The notes beneath the pieces are model-generated. The model saw only the letters and a list, made by a program, of their open reading frames with translations. It was not told where the DNA came from and ran no database searches. A stretch of 64,000 bases of DNA from Barnesiella propionica. Lineage in GTDB: Bacteria > Bacteroidota > Bacteroidia > Bacteroidales > Barnesiellaceae. The stretch's first letter is position 1; the number at the start of each line of letters is the position of its first letter. Location of the stretch: NCBI RefSeq assembly GCF_025567045.1, contig NZ_JAOQJK010000003.1, positions 62,001 through 126,000 of the forward strand. Reading direction: 5' to 3'. Positions 8,126-17,369 of the stretch are shown in pieces. The position numbers and the translations under genes were made by a program.

Positions 8126-10561
8126 TCAACGAATATTAGCAATACTGATAATATCGGCAAATACCCCTGCCGCCGTTACCACAGCTCCCGCACCATATCC
8201 TTTAATAACCATCGGATATTCTTTATACCGTTCTGTCGTAATAAGAATCACATTATTACTTCCTTCCAGTAAATAGAACGGATGTCGGTTATCGACAGCC
8301 TGCAAACCCACCTCAGTCTCACCGTTTTCCAAGCGGGCGACAAAACGGAATTGCTTGCCCTCTGCTGCTACCGCCTTACGTTTCTCTTCGAAACCGGCAT
8401 CCAATTCCGGTATTTTTTTCCAAAACTCTTCCTGGGTTCCCTCAAAATATTCTTCCGGAATGAACAGATTACGCTTCACATCGCTTTGCTCCACCACATA
8501 TCCGGCTTCACGGGCCAGAATAACCAATTTACGTATTACATCCTGACCGCTCAAGTCCACTCTGGGGTCAGGTTCGCTGTATCCCGCTTCCTGCGCCCTG
8601 CGTATTGCTTCACTCAGTGGTACATCTTCGCTCAGGATATTAAAAATATAATTCAATGTACCAGACACGACAGCTTCTATTTTAAGAATTCTGTCTCCAC
8701 TGTTTATCAGATTATTAATCGTATTGATAATGGGCAGCCCGGCACCTACGTTTGTTTCGAACAGATACTTCACATCCCGTTTCCGGGCGGTCTTCTTCAA
8801 CTCTGCATAATTCTTATAATTGGAAGAAGCAGCGATCTTGTTGGCCGCAACAACCGATATATTATGACTAAGTAATTTTCCGTACATGGAAGCGACTTCG
8901 CTACTGGCCGTACAATCTACGAATACGGAATTGAAAATATTCATTTTAATCACCTCCTGGCATATACGCTCGGGTGTTGCAATTATATCGGAAGCTTCCA
9001 GAGCTTCCTTATAATGTTCTATATCTATGCCGTCCCGGGAAAAAACACATTTACGCGAATTGGCCACCCCGACCAGACGTAACCGCAAAGCTTTATTTTC
9101 CAGTAGATTCTGTTGCTGTTTCTTTATCTGATGTAATAAATCACGACCTACGGTTCCTACTCCTACAACGAACAGGTTAAGTACTTGAGCATCGGACAGA
9201 AAAAAAGAGTCATGAATAACATTCAATGCTTTACGCAGGCTGTTCAACTCGATCACAAACGATATATTCGTTTCAGACGCTCCCTGGGCACATGCAATCA
9301 CATTGATACCGTTACGTCCCAGAGTATTGAACAACTTTCCTGCAATACCGGGCGTATGTTTCATATTTTCTCCGACGATTGCTACGGTAGCCAGATCCTT
9401 TTCGGCGCTCACACCGCTTATCTCTCCCGTCTCTATTTCCAGAGCAAATTCTTCGTTAAGAACCTTTACGGCAAGCTCGGCATCGGCATTACGTACCGCA
9501 AACGAAGTATTGTTCTCCGACGATGCCTGAGATACAAGAAATACGCTCACTCCCGACTTGGCAAGAGCATTGAATATACGGGAATTGATACCTATTACTC
9601 CTACCATACCCAATCCCGAAAGAGTCAGAAGGCATGTATCATTAATGGACGATATTCCTTTAATTGCTTTGCCTTCAGCAGAAGACTGCTCTTCGGTAAT
9701 AGAAGTACCGGGAGCTTCGGGATTGAACGTATTTTTAATGGCAATAGGAATATTCTTGTGAAATACGGGATAAATAGTAGGCGGATAGATGACTTTAGCT
9801 CCGAAATTACAAAGCTCCATAGCTTCGGTAAACGAAAGATGCTCTATCACATAAGCCGAATTTATCACGCGGGGATCGGCCGTCATAAAGCCGTCGACAT
9901 CGGTCCATATTTCCAGACGCGAAGCAGATAAAGCAGCAGCAAGAATCGCTGCCGTATAATCGGAACCTCCGCGTCCGAGATTCGTAACATCGCCACTATC
10001 CCTGTCCGAAGATATAAATCCCGGTACGAGAGCGACACGAGGACAATCTACGAATGTTTCGCGGACAAGCCGGTTCGTTAATTCAAAATCGACGATATGT
10101 TTTCCGAATTGTTTTTCAGTCTTAATAAAATTACGGGAATCATAATGCCTGGCTCCTGATATGATACGACTGACGATAACGGAGGAAATACGTTCTCCGT
10201 AACTTACTATAGTATCCAGAGTTTTTGTCGAAAGGTCTTTGATAAGACAAACTCCCTTATATATATTCCCCAGCTCTTCCAGTAAAGAACCTGTAACCGT
10301 TCTCACTTCGTCCTTATATTCGTCCGGGACGATACCGGCTATCACATCGGCATGACGCTTTACAATAAAATCAAATTCATCCCGATAAGTTTTATCTCCG
10401 TTACCCGCCAATTTCGCAGCGGTAATAAGCCTGTCGGTAATTCCACCTAAAGCAGACACTACAACGATCACAGGCTCTTCGCAACCTTCAACTATCTTTT
10501 TAACATTATACAGACTTTCTACGGAACCCACTGATGTTCCACCGAATTTCAATACTTTCAT
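8126..10561 (-). CDS. thrA: Bifunctional aspartate kinase / homoserine dehydrogenase
   Basis: An 811-residue fusion catalysing the first and third steps from aspartate to homoserine. The N-terminal kinase (about 1-290) starts MKVLKFGGTSVGSVESL and contains GRGGSDYTAAILAAAL. Two ACT regulatory segments follow (about 310-460; GLGMVGVIGINSRIFNALAKSG and VGENMKHTPGIAGKLF), which usually mediate threonine feedback inhibition. The homoserine dehydrogenase domain starts near residue 462 with FVVGVGTVGRDLL, a nucleotide-binding glycine motif, and includes VAANKIAAS and EAVVSGTLNYIFN. It is the first gene of thrA-apgM-thrC on the minus strand, preceded by a leader with an 11-bp stem-loop and a -7 element. 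Confidence 0.97.
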   Translation of the reverse strand: MKVLKFGGTSVGSVESLYNVKKIVEGCEEPVIVVVSALGGITDRLITAAKLAGNGDKTYRDEFDFIVKRHADVIAGIVPDEYKDEVRTVTGSLLEELGNIYKGVCLIKDLSTKTLDTIVSYGERISSVIVSRIISGARHYDSRNFIKTEKQFGKHIVDFELTNRLVRETFVDCPRVALVPGFISSDRDSGDVTNLGRGGSDYTAAILAAALSASRLEIWTDVDGFMTADPRVINSAYVIEHLSFTEAMELCNFGAKVIYPPTIYPVFHKNIPIAIKNTFNPEAPGTSITEEQSSAEGKAIKGISSINDTCLLTLSGLGMVGVIGINSRIFNALAKSGVSVFLVSQASSENNTSFAVRNADAELAVKVLNEEFALEIETGEISGVSAEKDLATVAIVGENMKHTPGIAGKLFNTLGRNGINVIACAQGASETNISFVIELNSLRKALNVIHDSFFLSDAQVLNLFVVGVGTVGRDLLHQIKKQQQNLLENKALRLRLVGVANSRKCVFSRDGIDIEHYKEALEASDIIATPERICQEVIKMNIFNSVFVDCTASSEVASMYGKLLSHNISVVAANKIAASSNYKNYAELKKTARKRDVKYLFETNVGAGLPIINTINNLINSGDRILKIEAVVSGTLNYIFNILSEDVPLSEAIRRAQEAGYSEPDPRVDLSGQDVIRKLVILAREAGYVVEQSDVKRNLFIPEEYFEGTQEEFWKKIPELDAGFEEKRKAVAAEGKQFRFVARLENGETEVGLQAVDNRHPFYLLEGSNNVILITTERYKEYPMVIKGYGAGAVVTAAGVFADIISIANIR

Positions 10562-10584
10562 TCCTGGTTATTCAAGTTTTTTGC

Positions 10585-10622
10585 TTTACCGGTATAACTC
10601 TATTAGCAGGGATACCGGTAAA
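10585..10622 (-). promoter_or_regulatory. Leader stem-loop of the threonine operon
   Basis: TTTACCGGTAT and ATACCGGTAAA form a perfect 11-bp inverted repeat with a 16-base loop, ending 23 bases before the thrA start codon. In the thrA transcript the stem is followed by GCAAAAAAC, not a U run, so it is not a simple intrinsic terminator. It may sequester the ribosome site, stabilise the mRNA or be a protein operator. I could not make out a threonine-rich leader peptide. Confidence 0.5.
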
Positions 10623-10663
10623 CTAATGCTGTCTTTTTCACATATGTAAAAAAAACGCACGAA

Positions 10664-10671
10664 CAAATTTA
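10664..10671 (-). promoter_or_regulatory. -7 promoter element for thrA
   Basis: The minus strand reads TAAATTTG, matching TAnnTTTG, about 103 bases upstream of thrA. The leader stem-loop would lie inside the transcribed 5' region. A TTG lies further upstream but at wider spacing than usual. Confidence 0.45.
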
Positions 10672-10948
10672 AAAAATTATTTCTAAGAAACGGCCACAAG
10701 AAAGGTTATTTGACCGAAATTGACGGATATAAATAATTGACCCCCTAAGGGGTGGTCTGCAATGTATGGGATGTAGTGCAACAATATATGTACCTCGTAG
10801 CCATAGATTAACTATTAATCCTCTTTTTTTAATAGTGCAATATTAATCAATATTTTTCATTTATCCATAAAAATTTAATTTTTTATTTCAAATATTCATA
10901 TTTTATTATCCGAACATAACATTCATCCAGAGCAATAGCGGTTTTAAA
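10672..10948. other. Intergenic region with a small GC hairpin, no gene seen
   Basis: This A+T-rich stretch lies between the thrA promoter and the EamA gene. The only structure noted is a short hairpin at about 10740-10753 (ACCCC, loop CTAA, GGGGT). No open frame with recognisable coding character and no RNA gene was found. Confidence 0.4.
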
Positions 10949-11887
10949 TTACCGGTTGCTTTCCGTCTTTTCTCTCAATACATCCGCCCTGGACTTGCTT
11001 TGCGTAACCATATACACCCCGGCGAATATACAGGCCGCAGCTACCGGCTTCTCCCACGTAAGAGCATCCTGGCCTGCCAGTATAGCAGCAATTGAAGCCA
11101 CCAGCGGTTGCACATAATTATACATACTTACGGTTGTGGGGCGTATACGTTTTAATGCTACCGGAATAAGAAAAAATGTGAAAAACGTAGCTAACAAAGT
11201 AATATAACCCAAACGCAGCAACACCGAGATTTGTGTTTCAGCGGTAAAGGCACGTGCCCCAAGAATTTCGGGAAGCCCGAAAGGCATGGACAAAAGAGCC
11301 GAATACAAAAACATCCATTTCATAAGCGTAATAGGAGTATATCGCTGCATTATAGGTTTGGTGATGATGAGATAAACAGAATAAAACAAAGCTCCGGAAA
11401 GACACAACAGATTACCCAGCAACGGATTGCTACCTGCACTATGGACACCCGACGCACCCGAGAGTATTATAATTATGGCACCGGCACCTCCCAAAAATAC
11501 TCCGCCCGTTTTTTTTAATGTAACAGGTTCTTTCAGCACCATGGCCGAAAGCAACATCACCAGTACGGGCGATACGGTCACGATAAGTCCTGCATCTATA
11601 GGCGACGTATATCCGAGCCCGATGATAAAGCTGCCCTGATTCAACAGAATCCCTAAAATTCCTCCGAAAAAAAGAATAAACATATCCCGGCGCGTGACAG
11701 GTTCCCGGGGAAAGAACAGGGATATCAACCAGAAAACGATAGTAGCGACAAACATACGTAAATAAGTAAGTCCCGTGCTGCTTATCCAGCCGTTTATCAT
11801 AATACTTTTACTGACAGGTATGTTGAGACCGAAAATAACTGAAGCGACCAGCATGGCCGCATGTCCTTTGATTTTTTCCCGATTCAT
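10949..11887 (-). CDS. DMT-superfamily (EamA) permease
   Basis: A 312-residue inner-membrane protein with about ten hydrophobic helices in two homologous halves. Each half carries an EamA-type signature, the first at INGWISSTGLTYLRMFVATI and the second in the region after GNLLCLSGALFYSVYLIITK. The C terminus is basic and cytoplasmic (SKSRADVLREKTESNR). EamA carriers export or import small metabolites such as amino acids or nucleobases; the substrate cannot be predicted. It is transcribed alone from a good -7 element (TACGTTTG) 22 bases upstream. It lies head to head with the asparaginase gene. Confidence 0.9.
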   Translation of the reverse strand: MNREKIKGHAAMLVASVIFGLNIPVSKSIMINGWISSTGLTYLRMFVATIVFWLISLFFPREPVTRRDMFILFFGGILGILLNQGSFIIGLGYTSPIDAGLIVTVSPVLVMLLSAMVLKEPVTLKKTGGVFLGGAGAIIIILSGASGVHSAGSNPLLGNLLCLSGALFYSVYLIITKPIMQRYTPITLMKWMFLYSALLSMPFGLPEILGARAFTAETQISVLLRLGYITLLATFFTFFLIPVALKRIRPTTVSMYNYVQPLVASIAAILAGQDALTWEKPVAAACIFAGVYMVTQSKSRADVLREKTESNR

Positions 11888-11909
11888 ATCCCATTAGGCT
11901 TTTGGACTA

Positions 11910-11917
11910 CAAACGTA
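11910..11917 (-). promoter_or_regulatory. -7 promoter element for the EamA permease
   Basis: The minus strand reads TACGTTTG, an exact TAnnTTTG match 22 bases upstream of the start codon. Confidence 0.5.
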
Positions 11918-12054
11918 AAAAAAGTTTTCTTATAATTGTCATATTCACTCCATTTATAATCTCCTACGAACTTTTTGCTACTAAACTATCCTCAGTAACT
12001 CTTTAAACAAACATTTTTTCATCGACAAAAGATTTAAAAAACCACTTTTTTGAT

Positions 12055-12062
12055 TACATTTG
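12055..12062 (+). promoter_or_regulatory. -7 promoter element for ansA-xth
   Basis: TACATTTG matches TAnnTTTG and lies 22 bases before the asparaginase ATG. The upstream sequence is T/A-rich with no clear TTG at -33. Confidence 0.55.
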
Positions 12063-12084
12063 TCATAAAATCCAATATTTTAAA

Positions 12085-13134
12085 ATGAAAAACAATCTAA
12101 CTTCGGTTCTCATCATATATACAGGCGGTACTATAGGTATGGCGGAAAATAAGACAACAGGTATTCTGGAGCCTTTCAACTTCCACCACCTGCTCGATAA
12201 CGTACCCGAATTACGGCAACTCGGTTTCTCCATATCTACGATCCAATTCGAACCTCCCATAGATTCTTCGGAAGTAGAGCCGGATTCCTGGATAAAGATT
12301 GTACACATCATTGCAGATAACTATAATTTGTTCGACGGTTTTGTCGTACTTCACGGTACCGACACAATGGCTTACACTGCATCCGCACTCAGTTTCATGC
12401 TGGAAAACCTGGGCAAACCGGTTATTCTCACCGGTTCACAACTACCTATCGGCATGTTAAGAACGGACGGAAAAGAGAATCTTATCACGGCTATCGAAAT
12501 AGCAGCCGCCAAAGAAAACGGACAACCGCTGGTCCCCGAAGTCTGCATCTTTTTCGAGAACCACCTGATGAGAGGAAACCGGACGACAAAAATAAGCGCG
12601 GAGAATTTTAGCGCATTCCGTTCGACCAATTACCCTTCTTTAGCACATGCCGGCGTACATATAAGATATTACGATAATGTCATATACCGTCATGCCTCTC
12701 ATAAACCTTTACGGCCTCATTATCTCATGGATTCGAATGTAGTTATCCTGAAGCTGTTCCCGGGCATATCGGAACTGACAGTACGTTCTATTCTTAATAT
12801 TCCGGGACTTAAAGGTGTCGTACTGGAAACATTCGGTTCCGGTAACGCCCCGACTAAAGAATGGTTTCTTGGACTCATGAAGGAAGCTGTAAATAAAGGG
12901 ATTGTCATAGTGAATGTAACTCAGTGCAGGGGGGGAGGCGTGCAGATGAAACGATACGGAACAGGAAATAAGCTATTAGAAGCCGGAGTGGTAAGCGGAT
13001 ATGACAGCACTACGGAAGCAGCCGTAACGAAGCTCATGTTCCTGTTCGGCCATAAACTTTCGACCCAAGAAGTTAAAGACAACATGAACTGCTCGCTGAT
13101 AGGAGAAATCACTATACCGGAAGAAGAAAGATGA
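12085..13134 (+). CDS. ansA: Type I L-asparaginase (cytoplasmic)
   Basis: A 349-residue enzyme that hydrolyses asparagine to aspartate and ammonia. The two conserved threonine motifs are present: IIYTGGTIGM near the N terminus (nucleophile Thr) and VVLHGTDTMAYTAS around residue 90 (Thr-Asp pair of the second catalytic triad, with the Lys further on in the family). LTGSQLPIGMLRTDGKENL is a further family signature. There is no signal peptide, which fits the cytoplasmic type I enzyme. Its TGA overlaps the ATG of the exonuclease III gene (ATGA), so the two are translationally coupled. Confidence 0.93.
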   Translation: MKNNLTSVLIIYTGGTIGMAENKTTGILEPFNFHHLLDNVPELRQLGFSISTIQFEPPIDSSEVEPDSWIKIVHIIADNYNLFDGFVVLHGTDTMAYTASALSFMLENLGKPVILTGSQLPIGMLRTDGKENLITAIEIAAAKENGQPLVPEVCIFFENHLMRGNRTTKISAENFSAFRSTNYPSLAHAGVHIRYYDNVIYRHASHKPLRPHYLMDSNVVILKLFPGISELTVRSILNIPGLKGVVLETFGSGNAPTKEWFLGLMKEAVNKGIVIVNVTQCRGGGVQMKRYGTGNKLLEAGVVSGYDSTTEAAVTKLMFLFGHKLSTQEVKDNMNCSLIGEITIPEEER

Positions 13135-13901
13135 AAATCATCACATACAACGTAAACGGCATACGGGCCGCATTAGGCAAAGGTCTTATTGAATGGATAA
13201 GGGAAGAAAAGCCCGACATACTTTGCCTGCAGGAAACTAAAGCGCAACCGGAACAAGTTCCGGTCGGAGAGCTGGAAGAGCTGGGATATCATTGTTACTT
13301 TTTTTCCGCACAGAAAAAAGGGTATAGCGGTGTAGCCATATTTACTCTGCAAAAACCCGACCATGTAGAATATGGAATGGGAATACCGGAATATGATAAT
13401 GAGGGACGTTTCTTACGTGCCGATTTCGGAAAACTTTCCGTTGCCAGCATTTATCATCCTTCGGGAACAAGCGGAGACGAACGTCAAGCTTTCAAAATGC
13501 AATGGCTCGAAGATTTCCAGACGTACGTAAAAGAGCTGAAAAAGACCCGTAAGTATCTGATCCTTTGCGGAGATTATAACATATGCCACGAAGCTATCGA
13601 CATTCACGATCCTGTACGGAATGCCACAAACAGCGGCTTTCTTCCTGAAGAGAGGGAGTGGATGAGCCGTTTTCTGAAGGACGGTTATATAGATACGTTC
13701 AGATATTTCTATCCGGAAGCGACATCACGGTACACCTGGTGGAGTTATCGTTTCAATGCAAGATCCAACAATAAAGGATGGCGTATAGACTATTGCATGG
13801 CAACCCGGGAGACAGAACCGCTGCTACGAGACGCTGCAATCTTGCCGGAGGTTTGCCACAGCGACCATTGTCCTGCCGTACTGGAAATAGAGAACTTCTG
13901 A
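13131..13901 (+). CDS. xth: Exodeoxyribonuclease III (AP endonuclease family)
   Basis: A 256-residue exonuclease-endonuclease-phosphatase fold enzyme for base-excision repair, cutting at abasic sites and degrading 3' ends. Motifs in order are MKIITYNVNGIRAA, CLQETKAQ (metal-binding Glu), ASIYHPSG, CGDYNICHEAIDIH (catalytic Asp and Asn), GWRIDYCMAT and CHSDHCPAVLEI (Asp-His pair). The length is normal for the family. It starts inside the ansA stop codon (ATGA overlap). Confidence 0.95.
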   Translation: MKIITYNVNGIRAALGKGLIEWIREEKPDILCLQETKAQPEQVPVGELEELGYHCYFFSAQKKGYSGVAIFTLQKPDHVEYGMGIPEYDNEGRFLRADFGKLSVASIYHPSGTSGDERQAFKMQWLEDFQTYVKELKKTRKYLILCGDYNICHEAIDIHDPVRNATNSGFLPEEREWMSRFLKDGYIDTFRYFYPEATSRYTWWSYRFNARSNNKGWRIDYCMATRETEPLLRDAAILPEVCHSDHCPAVLEIENF

Positions 13902-13946
13902 ACAGAAAAAACTATATATGATCATTTCAAACGGAGGAGAGATCTT

Positions 13947-14858
13947 TTATCTCAACTTCAGTATATCACCTTCAGACGGAACATAGTCTCCGTCTTTCTT
14001 ATTTAATTTATATAAGGACTTCATCTGCATTCCGAATTTCTGTGATATACTGTGCATAGAGTCCCCGCAACGTACCGTATAAGTATCATATCCTTTTTCT
14101 GCTTTCTTGTTCTTTTTTTCCAGGTAAATTATATCTCCGGCCGAAACGGGAAAACCTTTTGGAATTTCATTAAACTTATACAATTTCTTCACATTAAAGC
14201 CCAGTTCTTTGGCTATCATTTCCATCTCATCTCCTTCCCTGGCTTCCACATACAGCAACCCCCAGGAACGATAAACCTGATGGGGCTTATAACCTACAGG
14301 CAATTCCTTTTTGGAGGATTCTTTTTCACGTTTATTCTTCCGCGGGCGGTCATATTCGTAGAGCTCGTATAATTCTATCGTTTGTATCAGTTTACTGGCA
14401 TATGCTTTATCGGTGGCATAACCGCACTCTTTAAGCCCCTTTGCCCATCCCCTGTAATCGGTAATCTTTAATTCGAATAGCGGAGCATATCTTTTTTTCT
14501 TCAGAAACCGGGCATGATCTTCATAAGAATCTTTCGGATCTCTATAGGCTCTGAAGCACTCGCCTTTCGCATCATCATCATGATAGGTGCGGCCTCCTTT
14601 CCATCCGCTATGGCATTTGATCCCGAAATGATTGTTGGATTTAAGAGCCAAAGTACTGCGTCCAGCACCCGACTCCAATAATCCCTGGGCCAATGTGATA
14701 CTTGCCGGAATGCCGTGTTCCTTTTGATGGCGGACAGCAATATCCTTATACTGTTCAATATAATTAAGATATAATTTATTCTTTTGTTGTGCGTACAAGG
14801 AGGAACCACTCAGTAAGACAATCAGGAACAATGTGGTGAAAATTTTAAAACGGCTCAT
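13947..14858 (-). CDS. Glucosaminidase with C-terminal LysM repeats
   Basis: About 303 residues with a signal peptide (MSRFKIFTTLFLIVLLSG, cleaved after AQ), a glucosaminidase domain (about 35-180; GIPASITLAQGLLESGAGRS with the catalytic Glu, then HFGIKCHSGWKGG and FRAYRDPKDSYEDHARFL) and two LysM-like segments (about 220-265 and 275-303; YTVRCGDSMHSISQKFGMQM). It should cut N-acetylglucosaminyl bonds in peptidoglycan in the periplasm while anchored by LysM. The frame extends to a TTG at 14867, but the ATG at 14858 is preferred. It is divergent from cdd, with overlapping promoters in the 93-base gap. Confidence 0.9.
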   Translation of the reverse strand: MSRFKIFTTLFLIVLLSGSSLYAQQKNKLYLNYIEQYKDIAVRHQKEHGIPASITLAQGLLESGAGRSTLALKSNNHFGIKCHSGWKGGRTYHDDDAKGECFRAYRDPKDSYEDHARFLKKKRYAPLFELKITDYRGWAKGLKECGYATDKAYASKLIQTIELYELYEYDRPRKNKREKESSKKELPVGYKPHQVYRSWGLLYVEAREGDEMEMIAKELGFNVKKLYKFNEIPKGFPVSAGDIIYLEKKNKKAEKGYDTYTVRCGDSMHSISQKFGMQMKSLYKLNKKDGDYVPSEGDILKLR

Positions 14859-14910
14859 AAATAACAAGTATTTTAATTTTCTAAAAAGGAACTATCTCAC
14901 AAAAGGAATT

Positions 14911-14930
14911 CAAAATTATTCCTATATTTG
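14911..14930. promoter_or_regulatory. Back-to-back -7 elements for the glucosaminidase and cdd
   Basis: CAAAATTA at 14911-14918 is TAATTTTG on the minus strand, and TATATTTG at 14923-14930 is a plus-strand match. Both fit TAnnTTTG and are only 4 bases apart, so the two divergent promoters would overlap physically and may compete. Confidence 0.5.
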
Positions 14931-14951
14931 TAGTCATACCCATCATATTAT

Positions 14952-15440
14952 ATGACTATGGAAAATTTAAATATCACTGCAAAGATAACAGTTTGTAAAT
15001 ACGAAGAACTGAATCGGATTGAAAAAAAACTTATAGATATGGCAAAAGAAGCGACTACCCATTCTTATGCACCTTATTCGATGTTCCAAGTAGGGGCGGC
15101 GGCTCTGCTCGATAACGGAGAGATCGTACAAGGAAGCAACCAGGAAAATGCCGCTTATCCTTCGGGACTCTGTGCCGAAAGAGTGACCCTGTTCTTCGCC
15201 AATTCACAATATCCGGAATCGGCTGTGCAACTGTTAGCCATCGCTGCACAAACCGGAGGAAAATTCACCGGAACACCCACAGCTCCCTGTGGTGCGTGCC
15301 GTCAGGTGATACTGGAAACGGAAAACCGTTACGACCATCCTATACGCATTTTGTTATACGGTGAGGACAAAATTTATATTACAGAATCTATCAAAGACTT
15401 ATTACCGCTATGTTTCGGTAAAGACGAACTGGGGAAATAA
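14952..15440 (+). CDS. cdd: Cytidine deaminase
   Basis: A 162-residue zinc enzyme that deaminates cytidine and deoxycytidine to uridine forms in pyrimidine salvage. The zinc site is complete: PSGLCAERVTLF (Cys, catalytic Glu) and PTAPCGACRQV (two Cys). YAPYSMFQVGAAALLDNG is the substrate-binding N-terminal motif. The small length fits the homotetrameric class. The promoter -7 element ends 21 bases before the start. dnaX follows with its own promoter. Confidence 0.95.
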   Translation: MTMENLNITAKITVCKYEELNRIEKKLIDMAKEATTHSYAPYSMFQVGAAALLDNGEIVQGSNQENAAYPSGLCAERVTLFFANSQYPESAVQLLAIAAQTGGKFTGTPTAPCGACRQVILETENRYDHPIRILLYGEDKIYITESIKDLLPLCFGKDELGK

Positions 15441-15524
15441 CACGCCTCCGCGCGAACGAACACATGACGGAGCTATAACAAAAATTTATATCATCCGGAT
15501 TTTAAGAGATACGGTGAAAAGATT

Positions 15525-15532
15525 ATATTTGC
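15525..15532 (+). promoter_or_regulatory. -7 promoter element for dnaX
   Basis: TATATTTG lies 29 bases before the chosen dnaX ATG at 15562. It also argues against the long upstream extension of the open frame, which would start before this promoter. Confidence 0.55.
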
Positions 15533-15561
15533 CCGGCAAAACGACAGGAGAAAAAAATAAA

Positions 15562-17337
15562 ATGGATAATTATATTGTATCGGCACGGAAATACCGTCCT
15601 TCTACTTTCAAATCGGTAGTAGGACAAAAAGCACTTACCCAAACCCTTAAAAATGCGATAGATTCGCATAAACTAGCTCACGCCTATCTCTTTTGCGGAC
15701 CTCGCGGTGTAGGGAAAACATCTTGTGCCCGTATTTTCGCGAAAACAATTAACTGCCTGCATCCGACAGAAACCGGAGAAGCTTGTAACGAATGCGAATC
15801 GTGTAAAGCTTTTAACGAGCAACGTTCTTACAACATTATGGAACTTGATGCGGCATCCAACAACTCGGTCGAGGATATCAGGACTCTTATCGACCAAGTG
15901 CGTATTCCACCCCAGATCGGGAAATATAAAGTATTCATTATTGATGAAGTACACATGCTCTCGGCCGCCGCTTTCAACGCTTTCCTGAAAACATTGGAAG
16001 AACCGCCTCACCACGCTATCTTTGTACTGGCAACTACCGAAAAGCATAAATTACTACCGACGATACTGTCCCGCTGCCAGATATATGACTTTCAGCGTAT
16101 AACGACTGCCGACATTACCGAACACTTACAATATGTTGCATCACAGGAAGGTATCAGTACCGAGACGGAAGCATTGAACATAATAGCCAACAAAGCCGAC
16201 GGAGGAATGCGTGACGCTTTGTCCATATTTGACCAGGTAGTCAGTTTTACCGGAGGAAATATTACTTATAAAGCCGTTATCGAAAATCTCAACGTATTGG
16301 ATTACGAATATTATTTCAAGCTGGTGGATTCATTTCTCAATAACGATGTATCGCAAGCTCTTATGGTTTTCAAGAAAATACGGGATAACGGATTCGAAGC
16401 GCAATATTTCGTAAGCGGATTAAGTAACCATTTCAGAGACCTACTGGTAAGTAAAGATCCCGTAACGTTGCCTCTGCTCGAAGTAGGACCATCTGTAGCC
16501 CAACGTTACGGAGAACAAGCCGCACGTTGCAGCCAGCAATTCCTGTATAAAGCCATGGAATTAAGTAACCGGTGCGATCTGGATTACCGGATAAGCAGTA
16601 ACAAACAATTCCTCGTAGAATTGATGCTGATACAAATCTGCCAGATTACGATTACGGCAACGGAGGAATCGCCATCCCCTAAAAATCCTCCTCTGCAAAA
16701 ACTTACTCCGGTAACGAATATTCAGCCGGCCGTTACTCCTCCCCAGACGACGATAGCACAAGCAAAGCCTGTATCGCCTGAACCTAATACAGTTTTATCG
16801 GGCATTGCTTCTCCGTCCCCATCCAAAGAATCGCCACACGCTCCGAATCTCCAGATAAACCAGAAAATAGAGAATCCGGTACATAAAGCACCTACTCCTC
16901 CACGCATATCCATAAAATTAGGCGGACAGGCACAAGAAGAAGAACAACAAACTCAGGCTCCACAGGTCATACTGAACACTCCGTTCACACAAGAACAGCT
17001 ACAAACGTCCTGGTTACATTTTACCGAGACTATTTCTACAGAAGTGGCTCTGGTAAATACCATGCGAAGCTCGCTTCCCTATATGCTGGATCAAACCAGA
17101 TTTGAAGTAGCCGTAGAAAACAAGATGCAGGTAGAACTCCTGAATAACCGGGGAACAGAATTGATGGAATTCCTGAAACAGGAACTACGTAACAATCAGA
17201 TCACGATGCAAACGAAGATCAACGAAAAAGGCGAAAGCCAAAAAATATTCGGTCCTAAAGAACTGTTCCAGCATATGGCGGAAAAAAATTCATCCCTCAA
17301 AGACCTCGCGGATACATTCGGACTCGAGATGGCATAA
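15562..17337 (+). CDS. dnaX: DNA polymerase III subunit tau/gamma
   Basis: A 591-residue clamp-loader ATPase. It starts MDNYIVSARKYRPSTFKSVVGQ, followed by the Walker A motif in CGPRGVGKTSCARIFA, a four-cysteine zinc module (CLHPTETGEACNECESC), Walker B with the DEVHML motif, the SRC motif (TILSRCQIYDF) and domain III to about residue 365. A Pro/Ser/Gln-rich linker (about 365-470) then leads to a C-terminal region that in tau binds the polymerase and helicase. The open frame extends to 15361 but overlaps cdd and precedes the promoter. I saw no obvious slippery site with a following stop that would make a short gamma form. Confidence 0.95.
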   Translation: MDNYIVSARKYRPSTFKSVVGQKALTQTLKNAIDSHKLAHAYLFCGPRGVGKTSCARIFAKTINCLHPTETGEACNECESCKAFNEQRSYNIMELDAASNNSVEDIRTLIDQVRIPPQIGKYKVFIIDEVHMLSAAAFNAFLKTLEEPPHHAIFVLATTEKHKLLPTILSRCQIYDFQRITTADITEHLQYVASQEGISTETEALNIIANKADGGMRDALSIFDQVVSFTGGNITYKAVIENLNVLDYEYYFKLVDSFLNNDVSQALMVFKKIRDNGFEAQYFVSGLSNHFRDLLVSKDPVTLPLLEVGPSVAQRYGEQAARCSQQFLYKAMELSNRCDLDYRISSNKQFLVELMLIQICQITITATEESPSPKNPPLQKLTPVTNIQPAVTPPQTTIAQAKPVSPEPNTVLSGIASPSPSKESPHAPNLQINQKIENPVHKAPTPPRISIKLGGQAQEEEQQTQAPQVILNTPFTQEQLQTSWLHFTETISTEVALVNTMRSSLPYMLDQTRFEVAVENKMQVELLNNRGTELMEFLKQELRNNQITMQTKINEKGESQKIFGPKELFQHMAEKNSSLKDLADTFGLEMA

Positions 17338-17369
17338 CAGTCTGTTTTGACCACAATTACATTCTTATG

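Noticed and set aside
15361..15561. N-terminal extension of dnaX
   Set aside because: It overlaps cdd, lies upstream of a promoter element and lacks the family N-terminus, which starts at 15562.
15562..17337. dnaX frameshift producing a gamma subunit
   Set aside because: No A-rich slippery heptamer followed by a nearby stop in the -1 frame was seen at the domain III boundary.
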